From Lachnospiraceae bacterium UBA5899 (lineage in GTDB: Bacteria > Bacillota > Clostridia > Lachnospirales > Lachnospiraceae), in assembly GCA_002432425.1 (NCBI GenBank), contig DJEL01000031.1, forward strand, positions 170,767-234,766: a stretch of DNA of 64,000 bases, read 5' to 3'. How positions within the stretch are numbered: the first letter of the stretch is position 1; every line of letters starts with the position of its first letter. The notes beneath the pieces were generated by a model that saw nothing but the letters and a program-made list of their open reading frames with translations, was not told the origin of the DNA and did not search any database. A program made the translations under genes and the position numbers. Positions 8,356-17,025 of this stretch are shown here, piece after piece.

Positions 8356-10251
8356 TCATGACCGCTCTGTGACGTTACCTTTTTTCTCCATGGCTGCGAA
8401 GAAGCCGGCTATCTGCTCCGCCACGTTCACCGGAATTTCCGGCACCCGGCAAAGCTCCTCCACGGTGGCATTCTTCACATCCTCTATGGACTTGAAATAC
8501 CGCATCAGGGCTTTTCTTCTGGCGGGTCCCACGCCCGGAATTTCATCCAATACCGACTTTACCTGACTCTTGGAGCGTAAAGAACGGTGATACTCAATGG
8601 CAAACCGGTGGGCTTCGTCCTGAATACGGGTAATCAGCTTAAAGCCCTCGGAGCAGGTGTTGATGGGCAGCTCCACATTGTTGTAGTAAAGCCCTCTGGT
8701 GCGGTGGTTGTCGTCCTTAACCATGCCGCAGACCGGAATATGGATGTTCAGCTCCTCCAGCACGGACAGGGCAATGTTGACCTGTCCCCTGCCGCCGTCC
8801 ATCATAAGCACGTCCGGAAACCGGGTAAAGCTCCCCAGTGAATTGTCCAAATCCTGCTCCTTTAACCTGGTCTGTTCTTCCATGCCGTGGCGGAACCTTC
8901 TTGTCAGCACTTCCCGCATGCATGCGTAATCATCCGGCCCCGCTACGGTCTGGATGCGGAACTTGCGGTAATCGCTGCGCTTGGGTTTTCCTTTTTCAAA
9001 CACTACCATGGAACCTACATTGGCAAAACCGCTGATGTTACTGATATCGAAGGCTTCCATACGCACGATGCCGGGCAGTCCCAGCAAATCCGCAATTTCT
9101 TTCACGGCGCCGGTGGTGCGGCTTTCCTCTCTGGCAATCCGTTCCTTATCCTTGGAAAGAACAAGGGATGCGTTCTGCGCCGCCAGCTCCACTAATTTTT
9201 CCCTGGTACCGATTTTCGGCACAATGAGCTTTACCCTGCCTTCTTTTTTCTCCGTCAGCCACTGTTCTATGAGTGCCTGCTCCTCCACCTCATACTGCAG
9301 CATGATTTCCCGGGGAATGAACGGGGTGCCCGCATAAAACTGCTTCACGAATTCCTGTAAAATCTGAGGCTTTTTCTGCCCCTCAATGTGGGTCATGTAA
9401 AAATGCTCCCTGCCGATAAGCCTGCCGTCACGTGCAAAAAATACCTGCACCACGGCATCCCTGTCGTCCTCTGCCAGAGCAATGATGTCCCTGTCCTCAC
9501 CCACGCTGTCGGAAATCTTCTGCTTCTGGGACACGGATTTCACGCTGTTAAACAAATCCCGGTACCTGGCTGCCTCTTCAAATTCCATTTTTTCGGCGGC
9601 ATCCTGCATTTTGCCCTGCAGCTCCTTCAAAATCGGCTGGTAGTTTCCGTTTAGGAAATTCAGGGCTTTTTCCACTTGCTCCCGGTACTCTTCCCTGCTT
9701 ACCAGATTCTGGCAGGGGGCGGAGCACTGCCCAATGTGGTAATTTAAGCAGGGACGTCCTTCCCCGATATCCTTCGGAAGGCTCCTGTTGCATGTCCGCA
9801 GCTTATACAGCTTATTCAAAAGCTCTATGGTGTCCTTTACCGCGCCGGCGCTGGTGTAGGGTCCGAAATACCTTGCCTTGTCCTTTTTCATTTCCCGCAC
9901 AAACAAAATCCGGGGATACGCTTCGCCTACCGTCACCTTGATATACGGGTAGGTTTTGTCGTCCTTTAACAGCGTGTTGTACTTGGGCAGATGCTCTTTA
10001 ATCAGATTGTTTTCCAGAATAAGAGCCTCTAACTCCGAGTCTGTGACGATGTATTCAAACCGGGCAATCAGCGACACCATTTTGTCAATCTGGGGGCCTC
10101 TGCCGATGTTTTCCCTGAAATAGGAGCGGACTCTGTTGCGCAGATTGACTGCTTTTCCTACATATAATATAGTGTCCTGCTCATCATGCATGATATACAC
10201 TCCCGGCTTGGCAGGAAGTTTTTTCAATTCTTCATCAATGCAAAAAGCCAT
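8356..10251 (-). CDS. uvrC: UvrABC system protein C
   Basis: UvrC makes the two incisions of nucleotide-excision repair after UvrAB finds a lesion. The 631-residue product has the N-terminal GIY-YIG nuclease domain (PGVYIMHDEQDTILYVGKA, residues about 14-35), a UVR motif (MQDAAEKMEFEEAARYRD near residue 210), the RNase H-like endonuclease domain with MEAFDISNISG and PDVLMMDGGRGQ, and C-terminal helix-hairpin-helix motifs (LDEIPGVGPARRKALM). The reading frame stays open upstream to 10572 through the antisense of ftsH, but AAGGGAG five bases before 10251 fixes the start. It follows ftsH on the same strand. Confidence 0.96.
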   Translation of the reverse strand: MAFCIDEELKKLPAKPGVYIMHDEQDTILYVGKAVNLRNRVRSYFRENIGRGPQIDKMVSLIARFEYIVTDSELEALILENNLIKEHLPKYNTLLKDDKTYPYIKVTVGEAYPRILFVREMKKDKARYFGPYTSAGAVKDTIELLNKLYKLRTCNRSLPKDIGEGRPCLNYHIGQCSAPCQNLVSREEYREQVEKALNFLNGNYQPILKELQGKMQDAAEKMEFEEAARYRDLFNSVKSVSQKQKISDSVGEDRDIIALAEDDRDAVVQVFFARDGRLIGREHFYMTHIEGQKKPQILQEFVKQFYAGTPFIPREIMLQYEVEEQALIEQWLTEKKEGRVKLIVPKIGTREKLVELAAQNASLVLSKDKERIAREESRTTGAVKEIADLLGLPGIVRMEAFDISNISGFANVGSMVVFEKGKPKRSDYRKFRIQTVAGPDDYACMREVLTRRFRHGMEEQTRLKEQDLDNSLGSFTRFPDVLMMDGGRGQVNIALSVLEELNIHIPVCGMVKDDNHRTRGLYYNNVELPINTCSEGFKLITRIQDEAHRFAIEYHRSLRSKSQVKSVLDEIPGVGPARRKALMRYFKSIEDVKNATVEELCRVPEIPVNVAEQIAGFFAAMEKKGNVTERS

Positions 10252-10285
10252 GTCTGCTCCCTTCTTTTCTGTGCTTTCATACATA

Positions 10286-10312
10286 AAAGCCGTACCTGTC
10301 TGATACGGCTTT
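10286..10312 (-). terminator. Hairpin after ftsH
   Basis: A nine-base perfect stem (AAAGCCGTA/TACGGCTTT) with a nine-base loop lies seven bases after the ftsH stop. The minus-strand tail is only TTTTATG, so it is a weak intrinsic terminator and uvrC could receive read-through. Confidence 0.5.
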
Positions 10313-10318
10313 CGTATT

Positions 10319-12445
10319 TTATAAATCCATGTTAGAGAAAATACCTTTATTTTCCGGCTTCGGCTCTGCCGCGGGTTCTTCCTTTTTCGGTTCTTCCTTT
10401 TTCGGTTCTTCCTTCTTCGGTTCTTCCGCCGGCTGAACTTCCGTGGGAAGCTTGATTTCCGTCCCCGTCTGCCCGGGTTCATCGTCCTTCTTTTTTTCTT
10501 CCGGCTCAGGCAGTCCTTTTTCCCTGCGGAAAATTTCCATGAATTCTTTGCCGGTAATGGTTTCCTTCTCAATTAAGAAGGCTGCCAGCTTATCCATCAG
10601 CTCGCGGTTTTCGGAAAGCATCTGCTTTGCCTGCTCGTAGCTTTCTTTCAAGATGGCTACCACTTCCTTGTCCACCTCGGCTGCCGTCTGGTCGCTGCAG
10701 TTCATGACATCCCTGCCTTCCAGATATTTGCTTTCCACAGTGGAAAGTCCCACCAGACCGAAATGCTTGCTCATGCCGTACTGGGTAACCATGGCACGGG
10801 CAATGTTGGTGGCTTTTTCAATATCGTTGGCTGCGCCCGTAGTCACGGAATGGAATACCACTTCCTCGGCGGCACGTCCGCCCACCAGGCTGACTAACAT
10901 ATTACGCAGCTCCTCTTCGGAGTTTAAGTACTTCTCTTCTTCCGGCACATGCATAACGTAACCGAGCGCACCCATGGTACGGGGCACAATGGTAATCTTC
11001 TGCACCGGTTCGGAATTTTTCTGCAGGGCGCTGATTAAGGCATGTCCCACTTCGTGATAGGAAACAATCTTTCTTTCTTCCTTGCTCATGATGCGGTCCT
11101 TCTTTTCCTTGCCCACAAGTACCTGCTCCACGGCATCGAAAAGGTCTTTCTGGCTGACATATTCCCTGCCGTTCTTTACGGCATTGATAGCCGCTTCGTT
11201 AATCATATTGGCAAGGTCGGCACCTACGGCGCCGCTGGTTGCCAGCGCAATGGCGTCAAAGTCCACGGTTTCGTCCATTTTTACGTCTTTGGCGTGTACC
11301 TTTAAGATTTCCACACGTCCCTTTAAGTCCGGCTTATCCACGATAACCCGTCTGTCGAAACGGCCGGGACGCAAGAGCGCCTTGTCCAGGATTTCCGGAC
11401 GGTTGGTAGCGCCTAAAATCAGAATACCCTTGGAAGTATCGAAACCATCCATTTCGGAAAGGAGCTGGTTTAAGGTCTGCTCTCTTTCTTCGTTGCCTCC
11501 TCCGTACTTGGAATCACGGCTGCGGCCGATGGCATCAATTTCGTCAATAAAGATAATACAGGGAGCGTTCTTGGTTGCTTCCTTAAATAAGTCACGGACA
11601 CGGGATGCACCCACACCCACATACAGTTCAATAAAATCGGAACCCGCTAAGGAGAAGAACGGCACGCCCGCTTCCCCCGCCACTGCCTTGGCAAGCAGGG
11701 TCTTACCGGTTCCGGGAGGTCCTACCAAAAGAGCACCCTTCGGAAGCTTGGCTCCAATCTTGGCGTATTTTGCCGGGTTATGGAGGAAATCCACCACTTC
11801 CTGCAGGGACTCCTTCGCTTCGTCTTCGCCCGCCACATCCTTAAAGGTAATGCCGGTTTCCTTCTGCACGTACACCTTGGCGTTGGATTTGCCGACGCTT
11901 AAGGGACCGCCGCCCTTGCTCATCTTCTTAAATAAGAAACTGAGCAGCACCCAGAATATAATCAGGGGCAGCACATAGTACAGCAAAATCTGCATTATCA
12001 GGCCGGAGTTGTCGGGAATATAACCCCATACTTCCACACCTGCTTCCCGCAGTCTTTCGGGCAGGGTATCGTCCGATACCATAGCCGTATAGTAAGTGGT
12101 CTTCTGTCCCATTCCGTAATAGGAAAACAAGGGATTTCGGTTTGCTTCCTTTTCGTCCACCAGTTCAATGTAAATTCTGTCGGATGCATACCGGACACAC
12201 TTGACCTTGGTATTGGCTTCTCCTTCTTTGGTGCCTTCGTCCACCCATTCCATAAATTCGGAGTAGCTCTTTTCCTCCATCGTGCTTCCTGATACCGTTT
12301 TCATGAAGACACTGGTCAGAATCAGCGTACAGAGGGCAGCTAACAGCAATAGGAACAAATTCACTTTCCGGGGATTCTGATTACCGGAACCTCCCTGATT
12401 AGCCCCCCCCTGGCCATTTCCGTTTTGGTTCATCTGATCATCCAT
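10319..12445 (-). CDS. ftsH: ATP-dependent zinc metalloprotease FtsH
   Basis: FtsH is the membrane AAA+ protease that degrades damaged membrane proteins and short-lived regulators. The 708-residue product has two membrane segments (about 29-49 and 149-171) flanking an extracytoplasmic domain, Walker A GPPGTGKT at 242-249, Walker B IIFIDEIDAIG, the second region of homology, and the zinc site HEVGH near residue 460. The C-terminal tail (about 645-708) is an acidic and basic low-complexity region with a PKKEE repeat, longer than in Bacillus FtsH. The N-terminus is rich in Gly, Asn and Gln. It follows the DUF1846 gene by 17 bases. Confidence 0.97.
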   Translation of the reverse strand: MDDQMNQNGNGQGGANQGGSGNQNPRKVNLFLLLLAALCTLILTSVFMKTVSGSTMEEKSYSEFMEWVDEGTKEGEANTKVKCVRYASDRIYIELVDEKEANRNPLFSYYGMGQKTTYYTAMVSDDTLPERLREAGVEVWGYIPDNSGLIMQILLYYVLPLIIFWVLLSFLFKKMSKGGGPLSVGKSNAKVYVQKETGITFKDVAGEDEAKESLQEVVDFLHNPAKYAKIGAKLPKGALLVGPPGTGKTLLAKAVAGEAGVPFFSLAGSDFIELYVGVGASRVRDLFKEATKNAPCIIFIDEIDAIGRSRDSKYGGGNEEREQTLNQLLSEMDGFDTSKGILILGATNRPEILDKALLRPGRFDRRVIVDKPDLKGRVEILKVHAKDVKMDETVDFDAIALATSGAVGADLANMINEAAINAVKNGREYVSQKDLFDAVEQVLVGKEKKDRIMSKEERKIVSYHEVGHALISALQKNSEPVQKITIVPRTMGALGYVMHVPEEEKYLNSEEELRNMLVSLVGGRAAEEVVFHSVTTGAANDIEKATNIARAMVTQYGMSKHFGLVGLSTVESKYLEGRDVMNCSDQTAAEVDKEVVAILKESYEQAKQMLSENRELMDKLAAFLIEKETITGKEFMEIFRREKGLPEPEEKKKDDEPGQTGTEIKLPTEVQPAEEPKKEEPKKEEPKKEEPAAEPKPENKGIFSNMDL
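10374..10427. repeat. 15-bp tandem repeat in the 3' end of ftsH
   Basis: About 3.5 copies of a 15-bp unit (GGTTCTTCCTTTTTC on the plus strand). On the coding strand it encodes the PKKEE repeat of the FtsH tail. Copies 1 and 2 are identical and copy 3 differs by one base, so unit number may vary between strains without changing the frame. Confidence 0.85.
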
Positions 12446-12462
12446 ATTCGTTTCTCTTTCTT

Positions 12463-13938
12463 TTACTTTTTGTTTACAGTTTCATATACCGGGTCGCAGG
12501 TCACTTCACAGTCCAGTCTCTGGAACATCTTTTTGTCCACAGAGGAAAGCATAACGCTGGAATGTACCTGGCATCCCTTTAATGCCGCCAGCATGGAAAG
12601 CGCTTTTGCCGCATCTTTATTTTCCGCTGCCGTGGTGGACAGGGCTATCAGCACCTCGTCCGTATGCAGTCTCGGATTTTTGCTTCCTAAATATTTGGTC
12701 TTCAAGGTCTGGATGGGCTCAATCGCCGTAGGCGAAATGATGTGTTTCTCGTGGGGAATGCCTGCCAGTTCTTTCAGGGCATTCAGAAGCACGGCTGCGC
12801 TGGGCCCCAGTAAGTCGCTGGTCTTGCCGGTAATAATCCGTCCGTCGGAAAGCTCTATGGCAACTGCCGGATGTCCGGTTTCCTCTGCTCTCTTTTCCGC
12901 TTCCTTCACGACCGCTCTGTCGGATGTTGTCAGGTGCTCCTGATTCATCAGCATCTGGATTTTAATGACTTCTTCCTCGGAACGGGTGCCGTCTGCCACG
13001 CCCATCACCGCCTGGTAATAACGGCGGATAATCTCCTGGCGGGAGGCTTCTTTGCACACTTCGTCATCCACGATGCAGTTGCCCGCCATATTGACGCCCA
13101 TATCGGTGGGAGACTTGTACGGGCTTTCGCCGTAAATCTTTTCAAAAATGGTACGCAGCACCGGAAAAATCTCCACATCGCGGTTGTAGTTTACCGTGGT
13201 TTCGCCGTATGCTTCCAGATGGAAGGGGTCAATCATGTTGATGTCGTTCAAGTCTGCGGTAGCCGCTTCGTATGCCAGGTTGACCGGATGCTTGAGAGGC
13301 AGGTTCCAGATAGGGAATGTCTCATACTTTGCATAACCGGCGCGGATACCTCTTTTATGCTCATGGTAAAGCTGGGAAAGACAGGTGCTCATTTTGCCGC
13401 TGCCCGGTCCCGGTGCCGTAACCACAACCAGAGGTCTGGTCGTTTCGATGTAATCGTTCTTGCCGTAGCCTTCATCGCTGACGATAAGGGGCACGTTGGA
13501 AGGATATCCCGGAATAAGGTAGTGCTTGTACACCTTCAGTCCCAGGTTTTCCAGTCTCTTCTCATATAATACGGTGCTGTGCTGACCCGTATATTTGGTA
13601 AGCACCACGCTGCCCACATAGAGACCTCTGGAACGGAATTCGTCAATCAGACGGATTACATCATTATCATAGGTAATGCCCAAATCGCCGCGCACCTTGT
13701 TTTTCTCAATGTCGGTAGCGCTGACAACCATCACGATTTCCGATTTGTGTGCTAATTTCATAAGCATCTGCAGCTTACTGTCCGCTGCAAATCCGGGAAG
13801 AACCCTTGAGGCATGAAAATCATCAAATAACTTGCCGCCAAACTCCAGATAGAGCTTATTGTCAAAATGACCTATCCTTTCTATAATTCGCTCAGACTGC
13901 ATCTGTAAATATTTGTCATTATCAAAACCAATTTTCAT
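12463..13938 (-). CDS. DUF1846 domain-containing protein
   Basis: A 491-residue cytoplasmic protein of the DUF1846 family, common in Firmicutes and structurally known but without an established biochemical role. The opening GFDNDKYLQMQSERIIERI, the P-loop-like TAPGPGSGKMSTCLSQLYHE near residue 180 and the stretch PTDMGVNMAG are family hallmarks. The glycine-rich loop suggests nucleotide binding. The ATG at 13938 is chosen because the conserved N-terminus starts there; an ATG at 13950 abuts AGAAAGG. It has its own near-consensus promoter and lies directly before ftsH. Confidence 0.88.
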   Translation of the reverse strand: MKIGFDNDKYLQMQSERIIERIGHFDNKLYLEFGGKLFDDFHASRVLPGFAADSKLQMLMKLAHKSEIVMVVSATDIEKNKVRGDLGITYDNDVIRLIDEFRSRGLYVGSVVLTKYTGQHSTVLYEKRLENLGLKVYKHYLIPGYPSNVPLIVSDEGYGKNDYIETTRPLVVVTAPGPGSGKMSTCLSQLYHEHKRGIRAGYAKYETFPIWNLPLKHPVNLAYEAATADLNDINMIDPFHLEAYGETTVNYNRDVEIFPVLRTIFEKIYGESPYKSPTDMGVNMAGNCIVDDEVCKEASRQEIIRRYYQAVMGVADGTRSEEEVIKIQMLMNQEHLTTSDRAVVKEAEKRAEETGHPAVAIELSDGRIITGKTSDLLGPSAAVLLNALKELAGIPHEKHIISPTAIEPIQTLKTKYLGSKNPRLHTDEVLIALSTTAAENKDAAKALSMLAALKGCQVHSSVMLSSVDKKMFQRLDCEVTCDPVYETVNKK

Positions 13939-13964
13939 TGCCTGTTCCATCCTTTCTGCATGGT

Positions 13965-13993
13965 AGTATACCACAAATGAGGGTATGTGGCAA
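13965..13993 (-). promoter_or_regulatory. Sigma-A promoter of the DUF1846-ftsH-uvrC run
   Basis: Minus-strand TTGCCA, a 17-base spacer and TATACT preceded by TGG (extended -10). The predicted start lies about 20 bases before the DUF1846 ATG. It is one of the best promoter matches in the window. Confidence 0.75.
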
Positions 13994-14160
13994 AGAGGGA
14001 AAACGGAATTTCCGATATGTTTCACACTTTTTTCGTATTTTCTTTTTAATATCATATGTTATTGTATATTATCCCTCTTTTCCGCCTTGTCGGGCAGCCG
14101 TTTTTTCCTTTGTTTTCCGTACTTTTTCTTCTATTTATGTTATTTCTGTCTGAAAATGCA

Positions 14161-14192
14161 AAATGCAGGACTTTTGATACAATCCTGCATTT
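14161..14192 (-). terminator. Terminator after trxA
   Basis: Ten-base stem AAATGCAGGA/TCCTGCATTT with a 12-base loop. On the minus strand it is followed by TTTTGCATTTTC; on the plus strand by a longer T run. It lies about 100 bases after trxA. The rest of the 13951-14288 gap holds the DUF1846 promoter and a short CGGACGTCCG palindrome near 14250, with no gene seen. Confidence 0.65.
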
Positions 14193-14288
14193 TTTTGCTC
14201 TTTTTATTCTTTTTGCAAGTTTTCCGTCATATCTGGCAAAGGACTCTGTCGGACGTCCGGACTGTCATTTTTCAATAACGGGTGTTTC

Positions 14289-14606
14289 TTACAGTAAACT
14301 GTCACACACGGAAGCAAAATCTCCGCTGCTCATGGCGCCCACTCTGGAGAGCACCACTTCACCGTTTTTGATACCGACGAATGCGGGGATGCTGGTGATG
14401 CGGTACTTCTGCGCCAGCTCCGGGTTGTCATCCACATTGACCTTGCCCACTTTGAGCTTTCCTTCATAGGTCTCGGCTGCTTTTTCCACTACGGGGCCCA
14501 TCATCTTGCAGGGTCCGCACCAGTCTGCGTAAAAATCAATGAGTACCGGCAGGTCTGCCTGCAGCACTTCTTCGTTAAAATTCTGTTCTGTAAACTTATA
14601 TTCCAT
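14289..14606 (-). CDS. trxA: Thioredoxin
   Basis: A 105-residue cytoplasmic dithiol-disulfide carrier that reduces ribonucleotide reductase, peroxidases and misoxidised proteins. The active site WCGPCK is at residues 29-34, the buried Asp in LIDFYADW at residue 24 and the cis-proline in ITSIPAFV. Length and motif are those of classical TrxA. AAAGGATGAG precedes the ATG. It lies 32 bases after trmB and before a terminator. Confidence 0.96.
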   Translation of the reverse strand: MEYKFTEQNFNEEVLQADLPVLIDFYADWCGPCKMMGPVVEKAAETYEGKLKVGKVNVDDNPELAQKYRITSIPAFVGIKNGEVVLSRVGAMSSGDFASVCDSLL

Positions 14607-14638
14607 CGTTTCTCATCCTTTCTTCGGTATAGTATGTC

Positions 14639-15277
14639 CTATCTGTAAATAATATATTTGCAGATGGGATTGCCGGCGGCTGAAAATTTTTCTTCGTATT
14701 CCGTCATGATATTGCCTTCCATGAGCTTTTCGTCCGCATGTAAATCGTAGGTAAGCACCTCCGCCCGAAATCCGGCTTCCGGCAGCTCCTCCACGGCAAA
14801 GTCAAATAAATCCCTGTTATCCGTTTTGAACTCAATCCTGCCGTCCTTTTTTAAGATTTCATCGTATCTTTTTAAAAACTGTCTGGAAGGAAGTCTTCTC
14901 TTGGCATGTCTGTCCTTGGGCCAGGGGTCGGAAAAGTTCAGGTAAATCCGGTCCACTTCTCCCGCTGCAAACACATCGGTAATTTCCTCGGCATCCATAC
15001 GGATGAACTTCAGGTTGGGAAGCTCGTCCTCCTCCATTTTCTGGATGGCGCGCAGCAGCACACTGGAGTATTTCTCAATGCCGATATAGTTGATGCCCGG
15101 GTTTTCTTTTGCCAGGGTATGTAAAAATTTTCCTTTTCCCATGCCGATTTCGATTCGTACGGGGTGGTCATTGCCGAATACTTCTTTCCACTGGCCTTTC
15201 TTTTCCTGCGGCTCCTGCACCACATAGATGCTGTCCGCAATCACTTCCCTGGAACCGGTAATATTTCTAAGACGCAT
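14639..15277 (-). CDS. trmB: tRNA (guanine-N7-)-methyltransferase TrmB
   Basis: TrmB uses S-adenosylmethionine to methylate G46 in the variable loop of tRNAs. The 212-residue product has the SAM motif IEIGMGKGKFLHTLA near residue 42, the conserved YIGIEKYSSVL and the catalytic/tRNA-binding signature LNFSDPWPKDRHAKRRL near residue 112. The ribosome-binding site is weak (GGTAAAAGAAT). It is divergent from the carboxypeptidase gene. Confidence 0.95.
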   Translation of the reverse strand: MRLRNITGSREVIADSIYVVQEPQEKKGQWKEVFGNDHPVRIEIGMGKGKFLHTLAKENPGINYIGIEKYSSVLLRAIQKMEEDELPNLKFIRMDAEEITDVFAAGEVDRIYLNFSDPWPKDRHAKRRLPSRQFLKRYDEILKKDGRIEFKTDNRDLFDFAVEELPEAGFRAEVLTYDLHADEKLMEGNIMTEYEEKFSAAGNPICKYIIYR

Positions 15278-15408
15278 ATTCTTTTACCAAACTCTTTCTG
15301 TCCATCTTTGTAAACTGAAATAAAAAGCACTTTACAACCGCTTTTGCTTTTTTATTATACCTTATTTTATAAGGAAAAGAAAGTACGAAAAGAAATACAA
15401 AAAACTCT

Positions 15409-15436
15409 TTGGTTTTTTCTGCCGATAGTGTATCAT
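15409..15436 (+). promoter_or_regulatory. Promoter of the D,D-carboxypeptidase gene
   Basis: TTGGTT, a 16-base spacer and TATCAT about 40 bases before the TTG start. Moderate match. The same 200-base divergent region also holds a minus-strand TATAAT (15354-15359) that may serve trmB. Confidence 0.5.
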
Positions 15437-15475
15437 AGAGAGGTGCCCTCAGGGGAAAAGGGAGGATGTTTGATT

Positions 15476-17008
15476 TTGTTTCGTATACATAAATTAGTAA
15501 AAAAATACGGTGCGGCGTTGTTTGCCGCTTCTGTTGCGGCAGTGTGGATCTTTAACAGCCTTTCGGCGTATGCGCTGCCCGTCATTGCGGATGCGGATAC
15601 CCGCACTGCCATACCCATTGAGTCCAACAGCATACCGAACTGGCCGCAGGGACCCGTTATTTCCGCCCAGTCCGCCATTCTGATAGATGCCGACACCGGT
15701 GCGGTTTTATATTCCAAAAACGCCCATGAGCAGTTGTATCCCGCCAGCACCACCAAAATACTGACCTGTCTCATCGCCACGGAGCGCTGCTCCCTGACCG
15801 ACACCGTGACATTTTCCCACGATGCGGTCTTCGATACGCCAAGAGACTCCAGCAACATTGCCATGGATGTGGGCTATGAGCTTACCCTCGAACAGTGCCT
15901 GCAGGCAATTTTAATTGCCTCCGCCAACGAGGCTTCCTATGCGGTTGCCGAGCACATCAGCGGCACCACGGACTGGAGCGTCTTTGCCGACATTATGAAC
16001 GAGCGTGCCAAAGAACTGGGCTGTGTGGATTCCCATTTTGTAAACCCCAACGGTCTGCCCGATGAGAACCACTATACCTCTTCCTACGACCTTGCCCGTA
16101 TCGGTATGGCATTTTTCAAAAATGACCTGCTCTGCAAAATTTCCTCCACGTCCCGTCTGGAGCTGGAGCCCACGGAAAAGCAGCCCAAGCATGTTATCGA
16201 AAACTCCAAAAACCAGCTTTTCCCCGGAAAAACCTATGCCTACGAGTACTTAGTCGGCAGCAAGACCGGTTACACGGTTGCCGCCAAAAGCACGCTGGTT
16301 TCCTGTGCGGAAAAAGACGGGCTGAAGCTGATTGCCGTTGTCATGGTGGAGGACTCCCCGGCGCAGTTTGCGGATACGGTATCTTTGTTCCAGTATGGTT
16401 TTGAAAACTTTGAAAAAGTAAATATTTCCCAGAAGGAAACCCGTTACCGGATGGAAAACAGCAATGCCTTTTACGGCGGCAGCGATATTTTCGGAAGCAG
16501 CCAGCCGATTTTATCCATCAATACCCAGGATACCATTATCCTGCCGAAAACTGTTCCCTTTGAGGATTTGACATCGGAAATCACCTATGACCCCGACTCC
16601 CCCGACGAAGCGGCGCTCATCACCTACACCTATCAGGGCGAATTTTTAGGCTCCGTTGCCGTGAATTTTACCGCCAGCACGGAAAAGGGCTACGATTTCA
16701 CCGCCGCCGTGGAGCCGGAAAAGAAAACCAGCCTGCCAAGGGTTATTTTTATCAATGTGGTAAAGGTTATTCTCTGGATTGTAGGCATTGCCGGAGGCAT
16801 CATCCTGCTGCTTATCCTGTATGCCTTTATCCACAATTACCATTTTGAACTGCGGAAACGGGGTGGCAGAAAGATCTGGCTCAAGACCCGGAAGCGGAAT
16901 CTTACACGGTATCAGAAAAGCAGAATTGCCGCTGCCAAAAAGAATATCCGGCAGCAGAAAAAAAGACAGAGAAAAGAGAAGAGACGCAGTTGGGAGGATG
17001 ACGAATAA
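15476..17008 (+). CDS. Serine-type D-Ala-D-Ala carboxypeptidase (PBP5/DacF family)
   Basis: A 510-residue low-molecular-weight penicillin-binding protein that trims the terminal D-Ala from peptidoglycan stem peptides outside the membrane. The signal segment covers about residues 10-30. The three active-site motifs are STTK (in PASTTKIL), SAN (in IASANEASYA) and KTG (in GSKTGYTVAAK). A C-terminal beta-rich region (PBP5_C-like) is followed by a membrane segment (VILWIVGIAGGIILLLILYAF region) and a highly basic cytoplasmic tail. The start is TTG: GGAGG at 15461-15465 stands before TTG 15470 and TTG 15476, and no in-frame ATG has a ribosome-binding site. Either TTG is possible. The C-terminal anchor with a long basic tail is longer than in PBP5. 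Confidence 0.9.
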   Translation: MFRIHKLVKKYGAALFAASVAAVWIFNSLSAYALPVIADADTRTAIPIESNSIPNWPQGPVISAQSAILIDADTGAVLYSKNAHEQLYPASTTKILTCLIATERCSLTDTVTFSHDAVFDTPRDSSNIAMDVGYELTLEQCLQAILIASANEASYAVAEHISGTTDWSVFADIMNERAKELGCVDSHFVNPNGLPDENHYTSSYDLARIGMAFFKNDLLCKISSTSRLELEPTEKQPKHVIENSKNQLFPGKTYAYEYLVGSKTGYTVAAKSTLVSCAEKDGLKLIAVVMVEDSPAQFADTVSLFQYGFENFEKVNISQKETRYRMENSNAFYGGSDIFGSSQPILSINTQDTIILPKTVPFEDLTSEITYDPDSPDEAALITYTYQGEFLGSVAVNFTASTEKGYDFTAAVEPEKKTSLPRVIFINVVKVILWIVGIAGGIILLLILYAFIHNYHFELRKRGGRKIWLKTRKRNLTRYQKSRIAAAKKNIRQQKKRQRKEKRRSWEDDE

Positions 17009-17025
17009 GTCATCCTCCCTTTTTT
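16992..17025. terminator. Shared terminator of carboxypeptidase and exonuclease genes
   Basis: Perfect 11-base stem GGGAGGATGAC/GTCATCCTCCC with loop GAATAA and T6 tract on the plus strand. The loop contains the TAA stop of the plus gene, and the minus gene ends within the right arm. The minus-strand side lacks a clear T tract, so it is strongest on the plus strand. Confidence 0.85.

Noticed and set aside
10252..10572. Upstream extension of the uvrC frame, rich in Arg and Lys
   Set aside because: It is the shifted-frame translation of the repetitive 3' end of ftsH; the ribosome-binding site supports the start at 10251.
11082..11978. 298-codon plus-strand open frame
   Set aside because: Mirror frame of ftsH, caused by codon bias.
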